Part shown: positions 1 through 12,012 of the stretch, piece by piece | Layout: each line of letters begins with the position of its first letter | Position numbering within the stretch: position 1 is the stretch's first letter | Assembly (NCBI GenBank): GCA_022494885.1 | Contig: JAGVSM010001385.1 | Location: 62,001-126,000, forward strand | Length of the DNA stretch: 64,000 bases | Source: Micrasema longulum | Taxonomy: Eukaryota; Arthropoda; Insecta; Trichoptera; Brachycentridae | Direction: 5' to 3' | Notes under the pieces: generated by a model | What the model saw: only the letters and a program-made list of their open reading frames with translations | Databases searched by the model: none | Told to the model about the DNA's origin: nothing | Translations under genes and position numbers: made by a program

Positions 1-186
1 TCAAAACATTGCTGATTATTTTTTTGCTGAACGATTTGAAAAATAATGATTGTGAACATGCGAAACTGAAGAAAAACACAAATCCGTAAAAACAGTATCG
101 AAAAGGGAGTTAGAGCTTTCATTGTATAGTTGACTTTTGTAACGCAAAAGAGCTGAAACTTTTTTGATTAGAGTGAGATTCAAATT

Positions 187-212
187 TATATATATATATA
201 TATATATATATA
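187..212. repeat. (TA)n microsatellite
   Basis: Thirteen uninterrupted TA dinucleotides in AT-rich DNA. No gene is visible around it. Confidence 0.95.
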
Positions 213-329
213 ATTCCTCTGTACGAGTGATGTCACCGAACTCCTCCTAAACGGCTTAACCGATTTACGTTCGGTTTTCAGAGAAATATAGATCTTTGCG
301 GTGTTCGTGTTCGTAGATATTTATTTTTT

Positions 330-848
330 ACATAAACGGCATAAATTGCCTCTAACATATATTGAACATAAATGTGAAAAAAAAAACATATATAAAAACA
401 TAACAAAAAATTATAAAATTGCATAACTATAACAATAGTAACAATGAGGTAAATACACATAAGCAACCAAAAATATCAACGAAATAAATACATAAATATG
501 AAAAAACAAAAAAAAGAAAAACATTTTTAAATATAAAGAAAAGTTTAAGAATAATATTGCGAGAGAAAAAAAGTAATCAGACTCGTTTTATAACTATCAA
601 GTCCAGAACCAAATATATCAGCCTTGTCCTCATACTGATTGCCATATCTATGGAGCCTAGGGATAGGCGAGTGCATGTGATAGTTGGTTCTAGAACTTGC
701 AGAACAAAAAGGAAATCTGTGGCGGGTATGTCGACCAGGTACACGGAAACACACCAACTCCAGCAAATCTGGACAGTCAATTAATGAATTGATCGCCTTA
801 AAAAGTAATATTAGGTCAGTTAGGATTCTTCTATCAGAAAGTCTTCTA
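330..848 (-). mobile_element. Non-LTR retrotransposon 3' end (jockey/R1-like ORF2 C-terminus)
   Basis: Read on the minus strand from about 848 down to 545, one open frame gives a degenerate C-terminal tail of a LINE polymerase. It includes DCPDLLELVCFRVPGRHTR, then RTNYHMHSPIPRL and a terminal DSYK segment. This order (DCP-LL, F-VP-R-TR, a TNY-SP box, a final YK) is the usual end of insect jockey/R1-type ORF2 proteins and recurs at 20060, 29600, 43580 and 54010 here. The AT-rich stretch at 330-545 is its probable 3' UTR. The RT catalytic region is absent, so this is a 5'-truncated dead copy. Clade assignment is inference from the motif pattern. Confidence 0.75.
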
Positions 849-2650
849 TGTAAAAAAAAGTAAGGAGCATCAATTTTTTATTCAGTGATCTACCAGGGTT
901 GCATTCGAGGAGAATGCATTAACAAAAAATGGAAAGATGTTGTTTTTTATGCATAAAAAAAAATTGTTTTTGAATGTTTACAAACAGCATTGGTTTTTTG
1001 TGGATCTCAATCAGATTATTTTCTTAAATTCCTTAGAATTTCTACCCATTTCTTTATTTTTACTGGATTTTTGGTAATACTTGAATAATATTAAAGTCAA
1101 TACATTTTTAAAAATCGTATTCCTACATAAGTACACCCCTTTTGTTGGTGAGAAGACCGGAGTTTGACGTTTGCAAAAAGAATGCCATATTTGAAAAATA
1201 TTTATAACATGTTTTGGAATTCAACTATAAACAAGTACCGAGGTACCTACTTTTTAATAAAAATTATTTTTCTAAGCTAATAGCAGGCAAGCCAACGTTT
1301 GGGCAGGACAAGGTCTGTCGGGTTCGCTAGTATAATATATTTCATTAGATATATAATTTAAAGTCAAAGTCATTAACCTCAAATCTCACTAATGTTTCAT
1401 TTTTTACCGTTACGAATCTGTGCCAATATTCTGTCTAATATTAATACCAAACAAAGTATTTTTGAATCAAAAAGCCTTATCGTAACTCTAGAAACAGACT
1501 TTTTATAGGATTTTCAGTACTAGGCATAAGAAAAATATGCATTAGACACTTCCATAACAAACTTAATGACGGACAACAAATGTATGACTCTAAACAAAGA
1601 AAAAAAACAGTATTTCTACTACCAAAGTGAAACAAATTACGAGCAAAAATACTATAATTTTCTGGCACCTTAACACATTTTTTGTCCCAATCGAGACATC
1701 GTGCCGGTAAGTAAAATGAAATAAAATGATTTTAAAACTTATGTCCATAAATGAATAACCAAAAGGAAAAGAAATGAAGCTGATGAATATGTTTCATATA
1801 TCAGAGTATAATTTATATTCATTGAATGTCTTTTCTCTTTACATTTTGTTGGATAATTTAAATGAAATAAATAAATGTATTAGTGCATTTATTTGTCGGC
1901 ATTCTTTTTACAGACCAGTTTTAATACGTATTTATTTTTTTCTTGGTTTTTGAGCCTACGTCGTTTGCAATATTTGCCGACGTAGAGTGTTGTGTTTCGT
2001 ACAAGCTAGACGCTAAAAATTCTAAAAGGTCTTTGAATCCACTTGAGCGATGTATTTCATCCTGCCATGATGAAAAATTGTCTTAAATATGATTATTTTT
2101 ATGCATATGTTGAATTTTTAAGAAATTTTCAAAAAAACATGTGTTGAAAGAGTAGATAACGTATTGGATTTTTTAAATTCAAATTATAAAAGTAAATTGG
2201 ATAGAAAAAAACATGTGTCAATTATGTAATTATATTAATCAATAAAAAAAAATCGTTCCACTTTTATACCCTCCCACAAACACTCCATGTAAAATAAAAT
2301 CTGTTGTCTGGAAATCGTGCACTTATTGTTCATTCACGAAGACTGGACCGCTGCGCACGTGCAAACCACGAGCCCACTGCATGATATCGCATGATTGGCC
2401 CATTTCATACCACGGCTTTTGCCGTGTAGATTTTTATTTACACGGCATGATAAAATACGATACGGTTGTTTTACAATTATTAACTTATTTAATGCCTGGC
2501 AAACGCACTAACCAGTACACCATGAGACCGACTAATCTCCGGTCGATTTCCTTTTCCAGGATTACCTGAGAGTACTCGCTAAATTTAAATAATGATTTTG
2601 ATAAAATTATTTTTTAAATCTCTTTTGTTAAGTTTTACTATATTATTTGA
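849..2650. other. AT-rich non-coding stretch
   Basis: Apart from the transposon end at 1205-1331, no coding frame, tRNA-like promoter or repeat recognised elsewhere in the window was seen here. The short open frames are low-complexity or stop-limited. Confidence 0.5.
1205..1331 (-). mobile_element. Deleted copy of a DNA-transposon-like element
   Basis: On the minus strand it begins CTAGCGAACCCGACAG, continues with a TGTCCTGCC and AACGTTGGC block, then jumps to AAGTAGGTACCTCGGTAC followed by a TTGAATTCCAAAAC-type sequence. The same two blocks occur about 480 bp apart at 37076-37610, so this copy looks like an internal deletion derivative of that element. Confidence 0.6.
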
Positions 2651-2822
2651 ATCGGGTTGTGGTCCCGTGGCTAGTGTTGCAGACTCACGGATCAGAGGTC
2701 CGAGGTTCGAACCCCACTCTACCCCAACTTGATTTCCATTTTCTAAAAGAGGGTTATTTACAACTCGTTGAAAATGGTCACTTAAATGGAAATATTTAAG
2801 TAAATTATAAGAACGCTAATAT
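2651..2822 (+). mobile_element. tRNA-derived SINE, family D
   Basis: The head has an A-box-like GTGGCTAGTG and a B-box-like GAGGTTCGAACCCC. The body is conserved (ATTTCCATTTTCTAA, then TTATTTACAACTCGTTGAAA) and the 3' end is AAATTATAAGAACGC. Related copies lie at 13796, 21316 and 45671. The shared body beyond the tRNA part shows this is a SINE and not a tRNA gene. Confidence 0.85.
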
Positions 2823-2906
2823 CTATATTTTTTAAAATAATAATTAACCGATGCGTTTTTATTGATATTTTTTACTAAAGTCATGAACTATGGAGTTTAA
2901 TTTTTA

Positions 2907-3133
2907 TCATTCCCTTTCCCCACCTAATGGTGCATATGGCACTGAATTGGTACACCAATCGCAGCATATCTCGATCAATGTTATTACATGAAGGTAAGGC
3001 GATCAGTCTTACGCTTCAAGTACCAGTCCGGGGATTATAAATTATTTTAGTGTGAAAATACCCTTTTAAATAAATGTTCTATATCAACCATGTTGGAAAT
3101 TGAACGCGAGACCTCTTTTATGGTAGGCAAACG
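2907..3133 (-). mobile_element. tRNA-derived SINE, family A (5' truncated)
   Basis: Minus-strand copy of the commonest SINE in the window. It matches the full copy at 59422-59689: the tail block with TGCACCATTAGGTG, the GTACCAAT and CGCTGCGAT block, the AAGCGTAAGACTGATC block, and the B-box region. It ends inside the tRNA head, so the A box is missing. Confidence 0.85.
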
Positions 3134-3273
3134 TATCAAAAAATGAAAAAAAATTACTGGGGGGGGGCGTACACAGGGAGTCATGGCGGAAAACGAGTGT
3201 TCGGATTCAGGAGATCATTTTACATAAGAAACGGCAGGAATGAAGTCGGGGTCGATTTTCACCCAGACTATTG

Positions 3274-3418
3274 TAATTGGACACTAAATGCAATTTTCAA
3301 ATATAAGTCAACGTAATGCGTTCATTCAAAGAAAGAACACACTTAAAAAATATTATTTATGAAGGAGATAAATTTTCGCGCTTGCTTATTTTTGACAATT
3401 GCATTTAGTGTCCAATTA
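3274..3418. mobile_element. Short MITE with 22-bp perfect inverted termini
   Basis: The arms at 3274-3295 (TAATTGGACACTAAATGCAA plus TT) and 3397-3418 are perfect reverse complements, and similarity continues inward with one mismatch. At 145 bp and with no coding content it fits a miniature inverted-repeat element. A partial extra terminus (GTCCAATTACTA) follows at about 3425-3446. Confidence 0.75.
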
Positions 3419-4104
3419 TTATATGTCCAATGTCCAATTACTATAGCACCCACCCTAATTACTTTGTACACGTTGCTAAAATTCCTAACACTTTAATTTA
3501 AGCCATTACCATTCAAATTTACCCAACCTTAAAAAGGTCTAATTCTACTGTTTAAATAAAAAAGTTAATTTTAACTGACTTTTCTCTAATTAGTAACGTT
3601 TATTTTAACGCTTTACAAAAGGCAAATAAATACGTAATGTATGAAATAAATAAGGGTTAATTAAATCGCGTACTTTAATAAAAATAACCGTTAATAATTA
3701 CAAATAATTTACACAGAGTAAATTTAGTGAGATATTACTTGGGAACGCCATAAATTGGAATTAGCGGAAAAGTTTTTGTAGTTTTTCGGGTGAAACCGAT
3801 TTTGGATAGTCAAAAACTTACCTGTATTAATTAGTTAAAGTCTTACGTGGTTCACCTGTTTACAGTTACAGTTAGGGGTAGGCAATGAAGATGGGATGCC
3901 GTTAGTGTCTAATTTGACATAAATGTATTCCTTTCCCATTTTTTCAAATGTCTTTTAGATTATGACATTCTCATGAAGAGAATTTATTTCATGAAAATTG
4001 ATGTATTTATATGGTGCTATTCGCTAATACGTTTTGACGTAAATTATTCCGTTGTTAATAGACAATTAATTATTTAATCCTGTAAATATAAACTCCTCTA
4101 TCGA

Positions 4105-4450
4105 TTTTTTGTAGACAAGTACTGGATTCAACTCCCTGGGGAGCTTTTTATATGAACATACTACAACAGAGATTGAGAACATTTAAGAGAAGAATATAGA
4201 AGTCTAGGCTAGTGTAGGTGAAAAAATTCAATTTGATGATTCTCACCCGCATAAATAAAGGTTTCACAAACATCAACAGATGAAAGAATTGAAGGAATAT
4301 AGATGTTCGAATATGGGCAGAATGGTAAATGTTACACGGTGTGTAAAGCGGCCACTTAAACCAGCCATTGACAGATCATGAGCCCTATAGATGCCTAGAC
4401 TTCTATATTATCTTCTCTTAAATGTTCTTCATCTCTGTTGTTGTATGTTA
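4105..4450. mobile_element. Foldback MITE, family F
   Basis: The left arm (GTAGACAAGTACTGGATTCA, then ACTCCCTGGGGAGC, then GAAGTCTAGGC) and the right arm (AAGCGGCCACTTAAACCAGC, then GCCTAGACTTCTATATTATC) are inverted copies of parts of one consensus found about ten times in the window. The centre holds the CACCCGCATAAATAAAGG segment seen in other copies. Confidence 0.75.
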
Positions 4451-6499
4451 CAAAAAGTTATAATTTTTTTTTTGACAATTATAGAATATAGTTGGGATGT
4501 AAAAAAGATCTGTTCGTCTCTTGTTTTTTGAGAGCTTTATGATTTTATCAAGATAAAAGTATAAATACGCCAATATTGATGTGATAATGAGATCCCAAAT
4601 ATACGAAAATCGCGATAAACCAACTCGGAATTTAATGTATGTCTGCATTTTATTAATGTTAAAAATGTATTCATGGCTTTTACTGTCCCATCAATCATCA
4701 TTTCCCATAACTGATCGACTTTCCAATTACCATAAAGCGTACCATGAAATATAACATACTGTAGGCTGACGACAGATCAATATTTCACCATGTCATGGCA
4801 AATTGCCTATATTTTGTAGTGCGTTGGATAGAAATTGTACACTGTACCTGGGTTTAGCTGTTGTTTTTTTCGAAATAATCTCTTTGGAGAGAGTAATTGA
4901 TTTGATTTTTTAAGAATCGTAGTTGGTGTTACTTTTTTAGTTGTTTTTTTCCTATTTTCGTATGCGAAAATAAAAGGAAATGGTTAAGAGCAATTTTGAT
5001 AAATTCTTTTTAAAGAAAATTGAGTGGTTAGAACACTGCATTGGTAAGGCAAATGCAACGTATTTAGATTATCGTCTACGATTCTGATTCTTGTATATTT
5101 AAAACATGGAACTGTATTTTTATACGCTCGCCCGAACACGGGGAGTTTTTTGTGCATTGGTTGTTTTTATTTCTTAACCATTTCCGCGTTAAAATTTTAC
5201 TTTTTTTGTTTATCAGTTTAAACACCCATTTAACATATTTTATCTTTTGGTCTGAACAATATTTTTTTATAAATTTTATATTTGAAGCACTAACTTTGTG
5301 GTTATTCATTATAATAAACAAAATAAAACAACTTTGTTTTTAATCACTAATTTTCTTTTTTTTTTCCACCGACCGGTTTCAAAACAAACAAGCTTCTTCG
5401 TCTAGGTTTACGTAATTAATGAATTTTTTCCTATTGTATTTTTATCATGTTTACTAAATACTACACGTGAAGCCAATAAATCAAGTCTTTTTTTTCTAAA
5501 AGGTTGGTAATTTGATGTGATTATTTTCGAAGATAGATAGGAGAGTGGACTAAAAGAAATATTGTTTATTTATTAATTATTTTTATTATTACAGACATGG
5601 CATATTAATAACCTCGGAATTACCATTGTCGGGGTATAAACTGACGTTAGATTTATCGCGATTTAATATTCTTTTATTGCAGTTCTAAAGAACAGTATTT
5701 CTTATCTGAATATCTAACCAAATCTAATCTAAAATAAATCTAAAAAACAGAAAAAATTAAATTATAAATAATTAAGTAGGTTGTGATCATTGAATGACAT
5801 GTCAACATGGATGGTGTTGTGCCAAATTTATCAAACCAAAAAATCCGAAAAAAATTCGTTAATTCCAGAATCATGATCCAAATGTTATATAATTTTTTTG
5901 GAAACATAGTTTAATGAGTTTGAACACACAAATTCTCTGTAATACCTCTACGTGTTAACCAAAAACCATAGAACAAAACTAAAAACAATGTAACACTGGT
6001 TTAAAATGCTTAATACATTGGTGCGTATTGAGATCAATATGTGGCTAACATGATAACAATATTGCAAAAATGTGTTAACCCCTAAGACGCTTTCTTTGCC
6101 AAAATTGCCGACAAGTTTTGTTTAGCAACTAACTTTTTGTAATTTGGGGATTCATATTGGAAGTAAATTCCGAGGTATTTTTAATATCAGGTTTATATTT
6201 ATGTTATATATATTTTTTTTTCTGTAGATATGAATTGAAATTTTCGATTTACTTTGTTTTTTTTATTTATCTTATTGTTTTGATTACATTTATGAGCACA
6301 CACTATTTTTATATGTGATTAATTTTTCCTTATATTTAACAAATATTCAAGTAAATTGCTATTCTATAATTTTAATTGTATTATTTTACTCTATTTTCTA
6401 ACTTTTTTTAAAAAAATCTTTAAATTATTTTTTATGTTTATTATTTTATACGTATACAGTTTCATGTATGTACTCTTTATATTTGATTATTAATTAAAA
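4451..6499. other. AT-rich non-coding stretch with one dispersed repeat
   Basis: No gene recognised. At about 5287-5405 lies a dispersed repeat (ACTTTGTGGTTATTCATTAT, then ACCGACCGGTTTCAAAAC) that recurs at 14279-14392 and, in part, at 35502-35545. The rest is unassigned AT-rich DNA. Confidence 0.5.
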
Positions 6500-6644
6500 C
6501 TAATGTCGGAGCACCCGATGACAAACTATTATTGAATAGTTTATCGGGACAAAATATATTTTGATACTTTGTATTCTTTACAATGTATTAATATTGTAAT
6601 GTGTATATTTTATTGAATAAAGATTCTATGAAAAAAAAAAAAAA
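6500..6644 (+). mobile_element. Retroposon 3' end with poly(A) and AATAAA
   Basis: A polyadenylated terminus: AATAAA at 6616-6621, then a 14-A run at 6631-6644. Upstream, CCCGAT (6514-6519) and AAACTAT (6523-6529) pair with ATAGTTT and ATCGGG (6536-6548) as an imperfect hairpin. The same CCCGATGA and GTTTATCGGGAC pair occurs at 11097-11140, so this is the 3' UTR of a dispersed LINE or SINE. No coding sequence remains. Confidence 0.65.
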
Positions 6645-8000
6645 TAACTTGAAGCTTTTTTTAAAATTTCATTTCTTTTTTTCAAAACAAATTCCGTCAC
6701 AATAAAATATATACTATTTATAGTTTTACGTTAATAAAATATGAAAATGTGCTCTTTTTGGAAGTGGCAATGTTTAAAACATTTTTGCGCTTTTAATATG
6801 TTTTGTAAAAATTTTGTATATCAAACTTAACAGCCAACCTAATAATGAATCATGTTTTTTTTTTAATGCGCTTGATGTTAGGATCAATTATTGCAGTTTA
6901 AGTTGGTGCGGTTAAACTCGTTTTTGCATAAAACCACCCATATTATTAAATGATACGCGATTAGGATAACTTACATGAAATTTATTTTCACTAAATTTCA
7001 CAAACAGCAAGAATAATTTTACAATAAAGAGCTTTGGAGGTAAAAAGTTGCGTGTTCTTCAGAAGCTGTCGACGGGGAAAAGATAACGATCTCTCTTGTG
7101 TTCTCCCTTTTATGGCACTTTTGAATGAGGCTTCTGTTGTTGTTCTTGGTGCGATGTTATTTGCCTGTTGAACTTCTTCATATTATTAACAAATATCAAT
7201 AATATGTTTTATGTGAATTTGCATGCAAGATGTTTGAATTATTAAGAACTGCGTCAGATTATTTGTTATTTACTTAAGCAAATGAATGGCAAAGTTTCTG
7301 CGGATAATTTGTTAGAAATATTTCCCCGTTACCGCGTCACGCGTGGCTAATTTGCTAATCCCGCCAAATTTCATCAAATCTCGGCGGGAAAACGAAAATT
7401 AGCGAATTAATGAACGGAAAACGACGAACGTCTTCTTGTTCTGGATGATTCTAGAAGATATCAAAACTTTTCAAGAAAATGTATCCTCAGACACAAAGTT
7501 TTACATTATTTAATAACTTTGCCTGATTCTATTGATGAAGTGATCTTACTTTTGTGGCATAATAACATATGTAGATATGTTATATTATAAAAAAGCGATT
7601 TTAATGGTTTAAAATGTAAATTTAACACTTATATAATAGAGACTTAGTGACCTTACCTCCCTTAGTAGATTCACTACTTTTTTTAATTATATTTATTATT
7701 TAACCCAACCCTTATGGTACATATCTAACATCAAGATAGAAAAATAGAGCATTTGAATTTTAAACATTATAAACAAAATTTTCACCGAAAAAAACATTTA
7801 ATAAGAATTCTTGGAATTGTCGCGCGTCGTTTTGAAAGTTATTATAATTAATCCTTTAATATCACAATTCCCAGTGAACTTTCATCATCCAGTACCCAAA
7901 ATAGAAGAACATTCTCACCGCATCAAAAGGTAGGTCCATTTCCGTGCTCCTTTCCTTTTTTTCAAATATTTCACACCTTTTACAAAACTGAATGAAATTC
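6645..8000. other. Non-coding stretch, nothing recognised
   Basis: No exon, RNA gene or repeat family of this window was identified. The DNA is AT-rich with a few GC-richer patches near 7330-7440. Confidence 0.4.
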
Positions 8001-8009
8001 GTTTTTTCG

Positions 8010-8330
8010 CCAGAATCCACTTTTCGTTAACAGCGACCATGCTTGGTCGAAAGGCTTCGACGCTTTAAAAGTGATGGTTTTGATGTTCAAGATAAAGAAT
8101 GCTCTGGCGCACCGAAAAAAAATAACGACAAGGAATTGAACGCATTACTTAATGAAGACCATTGTCAGGCACAAAACAAACTTGCCGAGTCATTACACAT
8201 AATCATATCACATAACAGTTACCAAACATTTAAAAGCTTTGTGAATTATTTAAAAGCGAGGAAATTGGATGCCGTACGAATTGAAGCCAAGTGACGTCAA
8301 ACAAAAACAGCGACAACTTATTCAAGTCTT
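8010..8330 (+). pseudogene. Mariner transposase N-terminal fragment
   Basis: The translation from 8043 reads RLRRFKSDGFDVQDKECSGA, then PKKNNDKELNALLNEDHCQ and KLAESL. This is the N-terminal helix-turn-helix region of mariner transposases (the FDVKDKERSGAPKK and ELAESL type). Near 8265 the reading continues in another frame as a GNW-PYELKP-like segment, so a frameshift or deletion removed part of the protein. The DD34D catalytic core is absent and no inverted termini were found nearby. Dead fragment, unrelated to the fuller relic at 61612. Confidence 0.8.
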
Positions 8331-9253
8331 CAATGGTATTATTTTTACCTTTGTATGGTTACTAAGAATAAATTTCTGAAAGCGTTTTTATGTAGAAAAT
8401 TGAATTTGATACATATTACCAATACATAACAACAAAAAATTCATATCTTTTCAAATATTGATTTTTAATCCTTAAAGATTGATAGATTCTAAAACAGGCA
8501 GAGTAATAATTTATGTTTATCTGTATGTATAAATCAATTTCGCTATTTTTTTCTCATTGAATGTGAAAATGTGCTAAAAAAACTCTATTTTACAATATCA
8601 TGTAGTAATATACATGTACATTTCTCTTATAAAAATGTTTACTTACTCGTATGTATGTATGTATAATAGTAATAATTCCCTAAGATAAATTCGCTAATTT
8701 ATCATTATCAGGGCGAAACTTTGCCATCAAACGACTCCACCTTTTTTCTGGAAGAGATTTATGCTGTTAAGAAGGTCTAAATCAATGTGACAGCAGGTGT
8801 AGCTTACCCACCACACACCACATACATGATAAATACATAATATTTCAAATATCTGCCTTCTAATAATATACAAAATGATAAATCAAACCACTCATACACG
8901 TGTTTATGTAATATTCATGTAAAAAGTGAATTGAACAGGAATGTTGCGTCTCATAAAATGAAATAATAGGACCAAAATGGACACCACGTCGTTGGAACAA
9001 TAGGCATACTCCCCCAGTCTACACACGTGCGTTTCCAGAAATTCTCCAGCAGCCAGTGGACCACATGGTGACGGTATCTACCTACTGTCTACAAAAGATT
9101 TTCTTCGGACATCTATCTCCCTTTGTTAACAATGGATTTGATACAGTGCTTTATTTATTTAGTTTTTTATTGCTTACTTCTTGGCATGAACACTTGACAA
9201 ACTTACTACTATGCTCTATTTTTTGTAAATTTATTGATATCATTCTAACTTTG
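8331..9253. other. AT-rich non-coding stretch
   Basis: No recognisable gene or dispersed repeat. A short GTATGTATGTATG run lies at about 8650. Confidence 0.4.
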
Positions 9254-9709
9254 CTAGAATTCCACTCGTCCATGCGCTTTATAGCTGCACGATGATTGGT
9301 TATCAAGCTTTCATATATCAACTTTAAAATACCTAAATTTTGTAAATGGGGTCTAGAATTCCAATTGTCTATGCGCTTAGTAGCTGCAAGACGTGTTGTA
9401 ATCTTACTCCTTTTTATTATTCATATTATTTTATTTTTTTAGTATCATTAATACACTAAATTTATTTGTCAATTTTTAAAATGTACAATTGGGGGCCAAA
9501 TTTCAAACTGTCTATGCGCTCTGTAGCTGCAAGACGTCCTATAATCTAGCTCCTATCTGCTATAATTTTTTATTGATCTTAATTGAAAACGAGGAACTAG
9601 AATCCCAACCGTCCTTGCGCTCTGTAGCTGCAAGACGTACTGGGATATTTATCAATTGTACAGCGCCCTTGAGGTGATTTTCACGAAAATGGCGCTATAT
9701 AAATTATTC
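9254..9709 (+). repeat. Tandem array with ATGCGC / GCTGCAAGACG units and terminal hairpin
   Basis: A motif of the form GTCYATGCGCTCTGTAGCTG followed by CAAGACG occurs four times, anchored at 9272, 9371, 9514 and 9615 (spacing 99, 143 and 101 bp), each preceded by a CTAGAATTCCAA-like block. The array ends with a hairpin at 9662-9696 (AGCGCC pairing with GGCGCT). The same array lies at 39878-40386 in the opposite orientation. It has no coding capacity. Such AGCGCC-ended arrays probably belong to a mobile element, but I cannot name it. Confidence 0.8.
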
Positions 9710-10048
9710 AACTATATATATATATACCGCATCTAAAATTGTACGCTGTAAAACAAAAAAAGCTGTTACAGCAGTTGTAAAGAAATTTGACTGATATTTG
9801 TATTTTGACTCCAGCAACTTTTTATGCATCGTTTTGTCCGCGCAACGGTATAATTTTTTAAAGGTTTGTAACTTTTATATTACTCCACATGTGGTATAAC
9901 AAGTTCTCATCGTCGAAACCAGAAATCTACCACAACACCATCATGAGTTGATTTGAAATAGCTTGTGACGTAGTTTAAAGCATTTTATTTCGATATTTTT
10001 ATTATGCATTTTCGAGAAAGTTCGCTGACCAATAAAATGCTTTATTTT

Positions 10049-10105
10049 TTACCACGCGTAAGAAAATATGTTTTTATATTAATTTTCCCGTAGCACTAAA
10101 CTTCC
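10049..10105 (-). mobile_element. Fragment of dispersed repeat H
   Basis: Reverse complement of a terminus seen at 28014, 46929 and, also reversed, 59984: a CAGTGC-GGGAAAAT start followed by TATTTTCTTACACGCGG and GTAAAA. Non-coding and probably MITE-derived. Confidence 0.55.
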
Positions 10106-10285
10106 ACGTTGAAGTACAATACTATGATCATTGTGTGAGATAAAATATTGATGATAATGATCACGTTCCTACAACTCGTTTTTCTCGTTTTTCAGTTCTG
10201 AAAAATACCCGCCTGGCTTTCAGGACAATTTTCAATACTTAATTTAGATATGTTTTCTTGCGCGTAGGGTCCTATTTTATTTTAC

Positions 10286-10461
10286 GGCGGCCTCCGTGGT
10301 GTAGTGATCAAGACGTTTGACTCAAGCACGGAAGGTTCCGGGTTCGATTCCCGGTGAGAACACAAAAATTTAAATGTATTTTTCTCAAGCCTGGGTGTTC
10401 TGTGATGTAATTCGTAATTGTTATTGGGCCTCCTGGCCTGTTGTGGTGCATAAATAAAAAA
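10286..10461 (+). mobile_element. tRNA-derived SINE, family B
   Basis: The head GGCCTCCGTGGTGTAGTGAT is an A box, and GGTTCCGGGTTCGATTCCCG a B box. The body has TTTTTCTCAAGCC and GGGCCTCCTGGCCTGTTGTG, with a short A-rich tail. A near-identical copy at 44362-44532 shows it is dispersed. Confidence 0.85.
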
Positions 10462-11085
10462 CAAAATAAAATTAAATTAAAAAATTACTGTATCCACTTT
10501 GTAATATGCCAAATCTCCAAATAAACTAGCTTAATTTTTATTATTTAAAAAAGTTTAGAATGATCAATGAGTTTTAGTAAAAAATTAGCTTTATTTTTAT
10601 TTGAGGCGCGTTTTTTCTTCGTTTAAATGTTTGAAAAAATATATTTTTGTGCTATATTTAGTTCCACGATTAACATAGTCTAATGCAATATTTACATCTA
10701 TACTTATTCTAACATTATTTATCACTACAGTGCACTTTTTTTACCGTTATAAGCAAAGGGGCAGTATTTTGACAAAAATCAGAAGATAAGTTAAATATGC
10801 ATATTTTCAACAAGAAATTTCGAGCCATTTGATATACAAAAATGAGCAATAAAAAATAATGTACTGTATTTATAGTTTTTTAAGCAATTGTACAATACCT
10901 AGAGATCCATAAGTAAAAACTCAGTGTAGATATGACATAAACTGCCTTTAACCTCACAAAAATTCTCAGTTGGAACGTTTTTTTTTTCGTTTTACAATTT
11001 CACTTAAATTTTTTTTAAACTTCATTTAGTTGTAGCTATGGGTACAATATTATTTCTATGATTACTCTTATTTATATTATTTACA
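10462..11085. other. AT-rich non-coding stretch
   Basis: Nothing recognised: no open frame with protein-like composition and no repeat shared with other parts of the window. Confidence 0.4.
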
Positions 11086-11225
11086 CTAATGTCAGCACCC
11101 GATGAAAATCTATAGGCTGATTGTAAAGTTTATCGGGACGAATATTTTTTTTAATTTTACGTTTTTAATTTACAAAAAAATATGATTATCTTTATTTTTT
11201 TGTATTTAACTTAAATAAACTTTGC
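11086..11225 (+). mobile_element. Retroposon 3' end related to 6500-6644
   Basis: Shares the ACTAATGTC-GCACCCGATGA block and the paired GTTTATCGGGAC block with 6500-6644, again followed by AT-rich sequence and AATAAA (about 11213). The poly(A) is eroded. Confidence 0.5.
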
Positions 11226-11454
11226 AAAAACGATATCATATGTCCAAAGGGTAGCCATGGTAGATTGAATGTAGTGCCGCATCCACGATAATAATAATCC
11301 TGTAAAGCTTCAAATCAAATAATAAATAAAAATAAATGAGAAAAACCGAATTACTAAAAAAATAATTGAATACACCAGTCATGAAATTCAGTGCTACAAT
11401 AAATTTTATGTAAAAAAAAATTCTGATTTCTTTTTGTTAAATAAGAGCATTTCC

Positions 11455-12012
11455 GATCCCGTGTAAGTTGGATTCGTTCCGACGTTACAGTTACCATGCA
11501 GGAGCAATCCTCATGGTAAACTCTTCTTCCTCTTTCTCAGGGTAAAACTTTTTTCTTTCCTTAATATCTCCTCCTTTGCTCTTTTTTCTTTACTCTTTTT
11601 TCCCATTTAGTATATTTATATCCTATAAACTTTTTAATAATTAAAAAAAGAATGGCCCACGCTCGGAAGATGATGTCTTTGTGGGCATTTTTTCTAGTTT
11701 ATGTTATAGCTTAATTTTAAGATGTATGGATTTTTTTTTTTTTTTTTAATAATAAAAAAAGTAATAGTATTGATTTAAGGTAATTTATATGCAAGTACAG
11801 CTATTTCTATTTTTACGCATCTCTATCTTTTTTTTTCTATTGAATTCGTTTTGTTTCTTGAATTTTAAAAATAAAACTTTTATTTTACAAGTTGGTTTTT
11901 GCACAGAAATTGCCATTTGACAATAAGCCAATGTACAATTAACATTATGTACAAAAAGTTAAATGTTTTTTAATTTTCAAAACTGTGGAACGAATCCAAC
12001 TTACACGGGATC
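11455..12012. mobile_element. Non-autonomous TIR element with 26-bp perfect termini
   Basis: 11455-11480 (GATCCCGTGTAAGTTGGATT plus CGTTCC) and 11987-12012 are perfect reverse complements, 558 bp apart end to end. No transposase frame lies between them. At 11640-11740 the interior holds a retroposon tail (GGCCCACGCTCGGAAGATGA, then TGTGGGCATTTTTT) that recurs reversed at 53265-53345, so a LINE 3' end probably inserted into it. Confidence 0.75.

Noticed and set aside
9254..9709. CRISPR-like array
   Set aside because: Spacing is irregular (99, 143 and 101 bp), units are degenerate, there are no cas genes, and the genome is eukaryotic.
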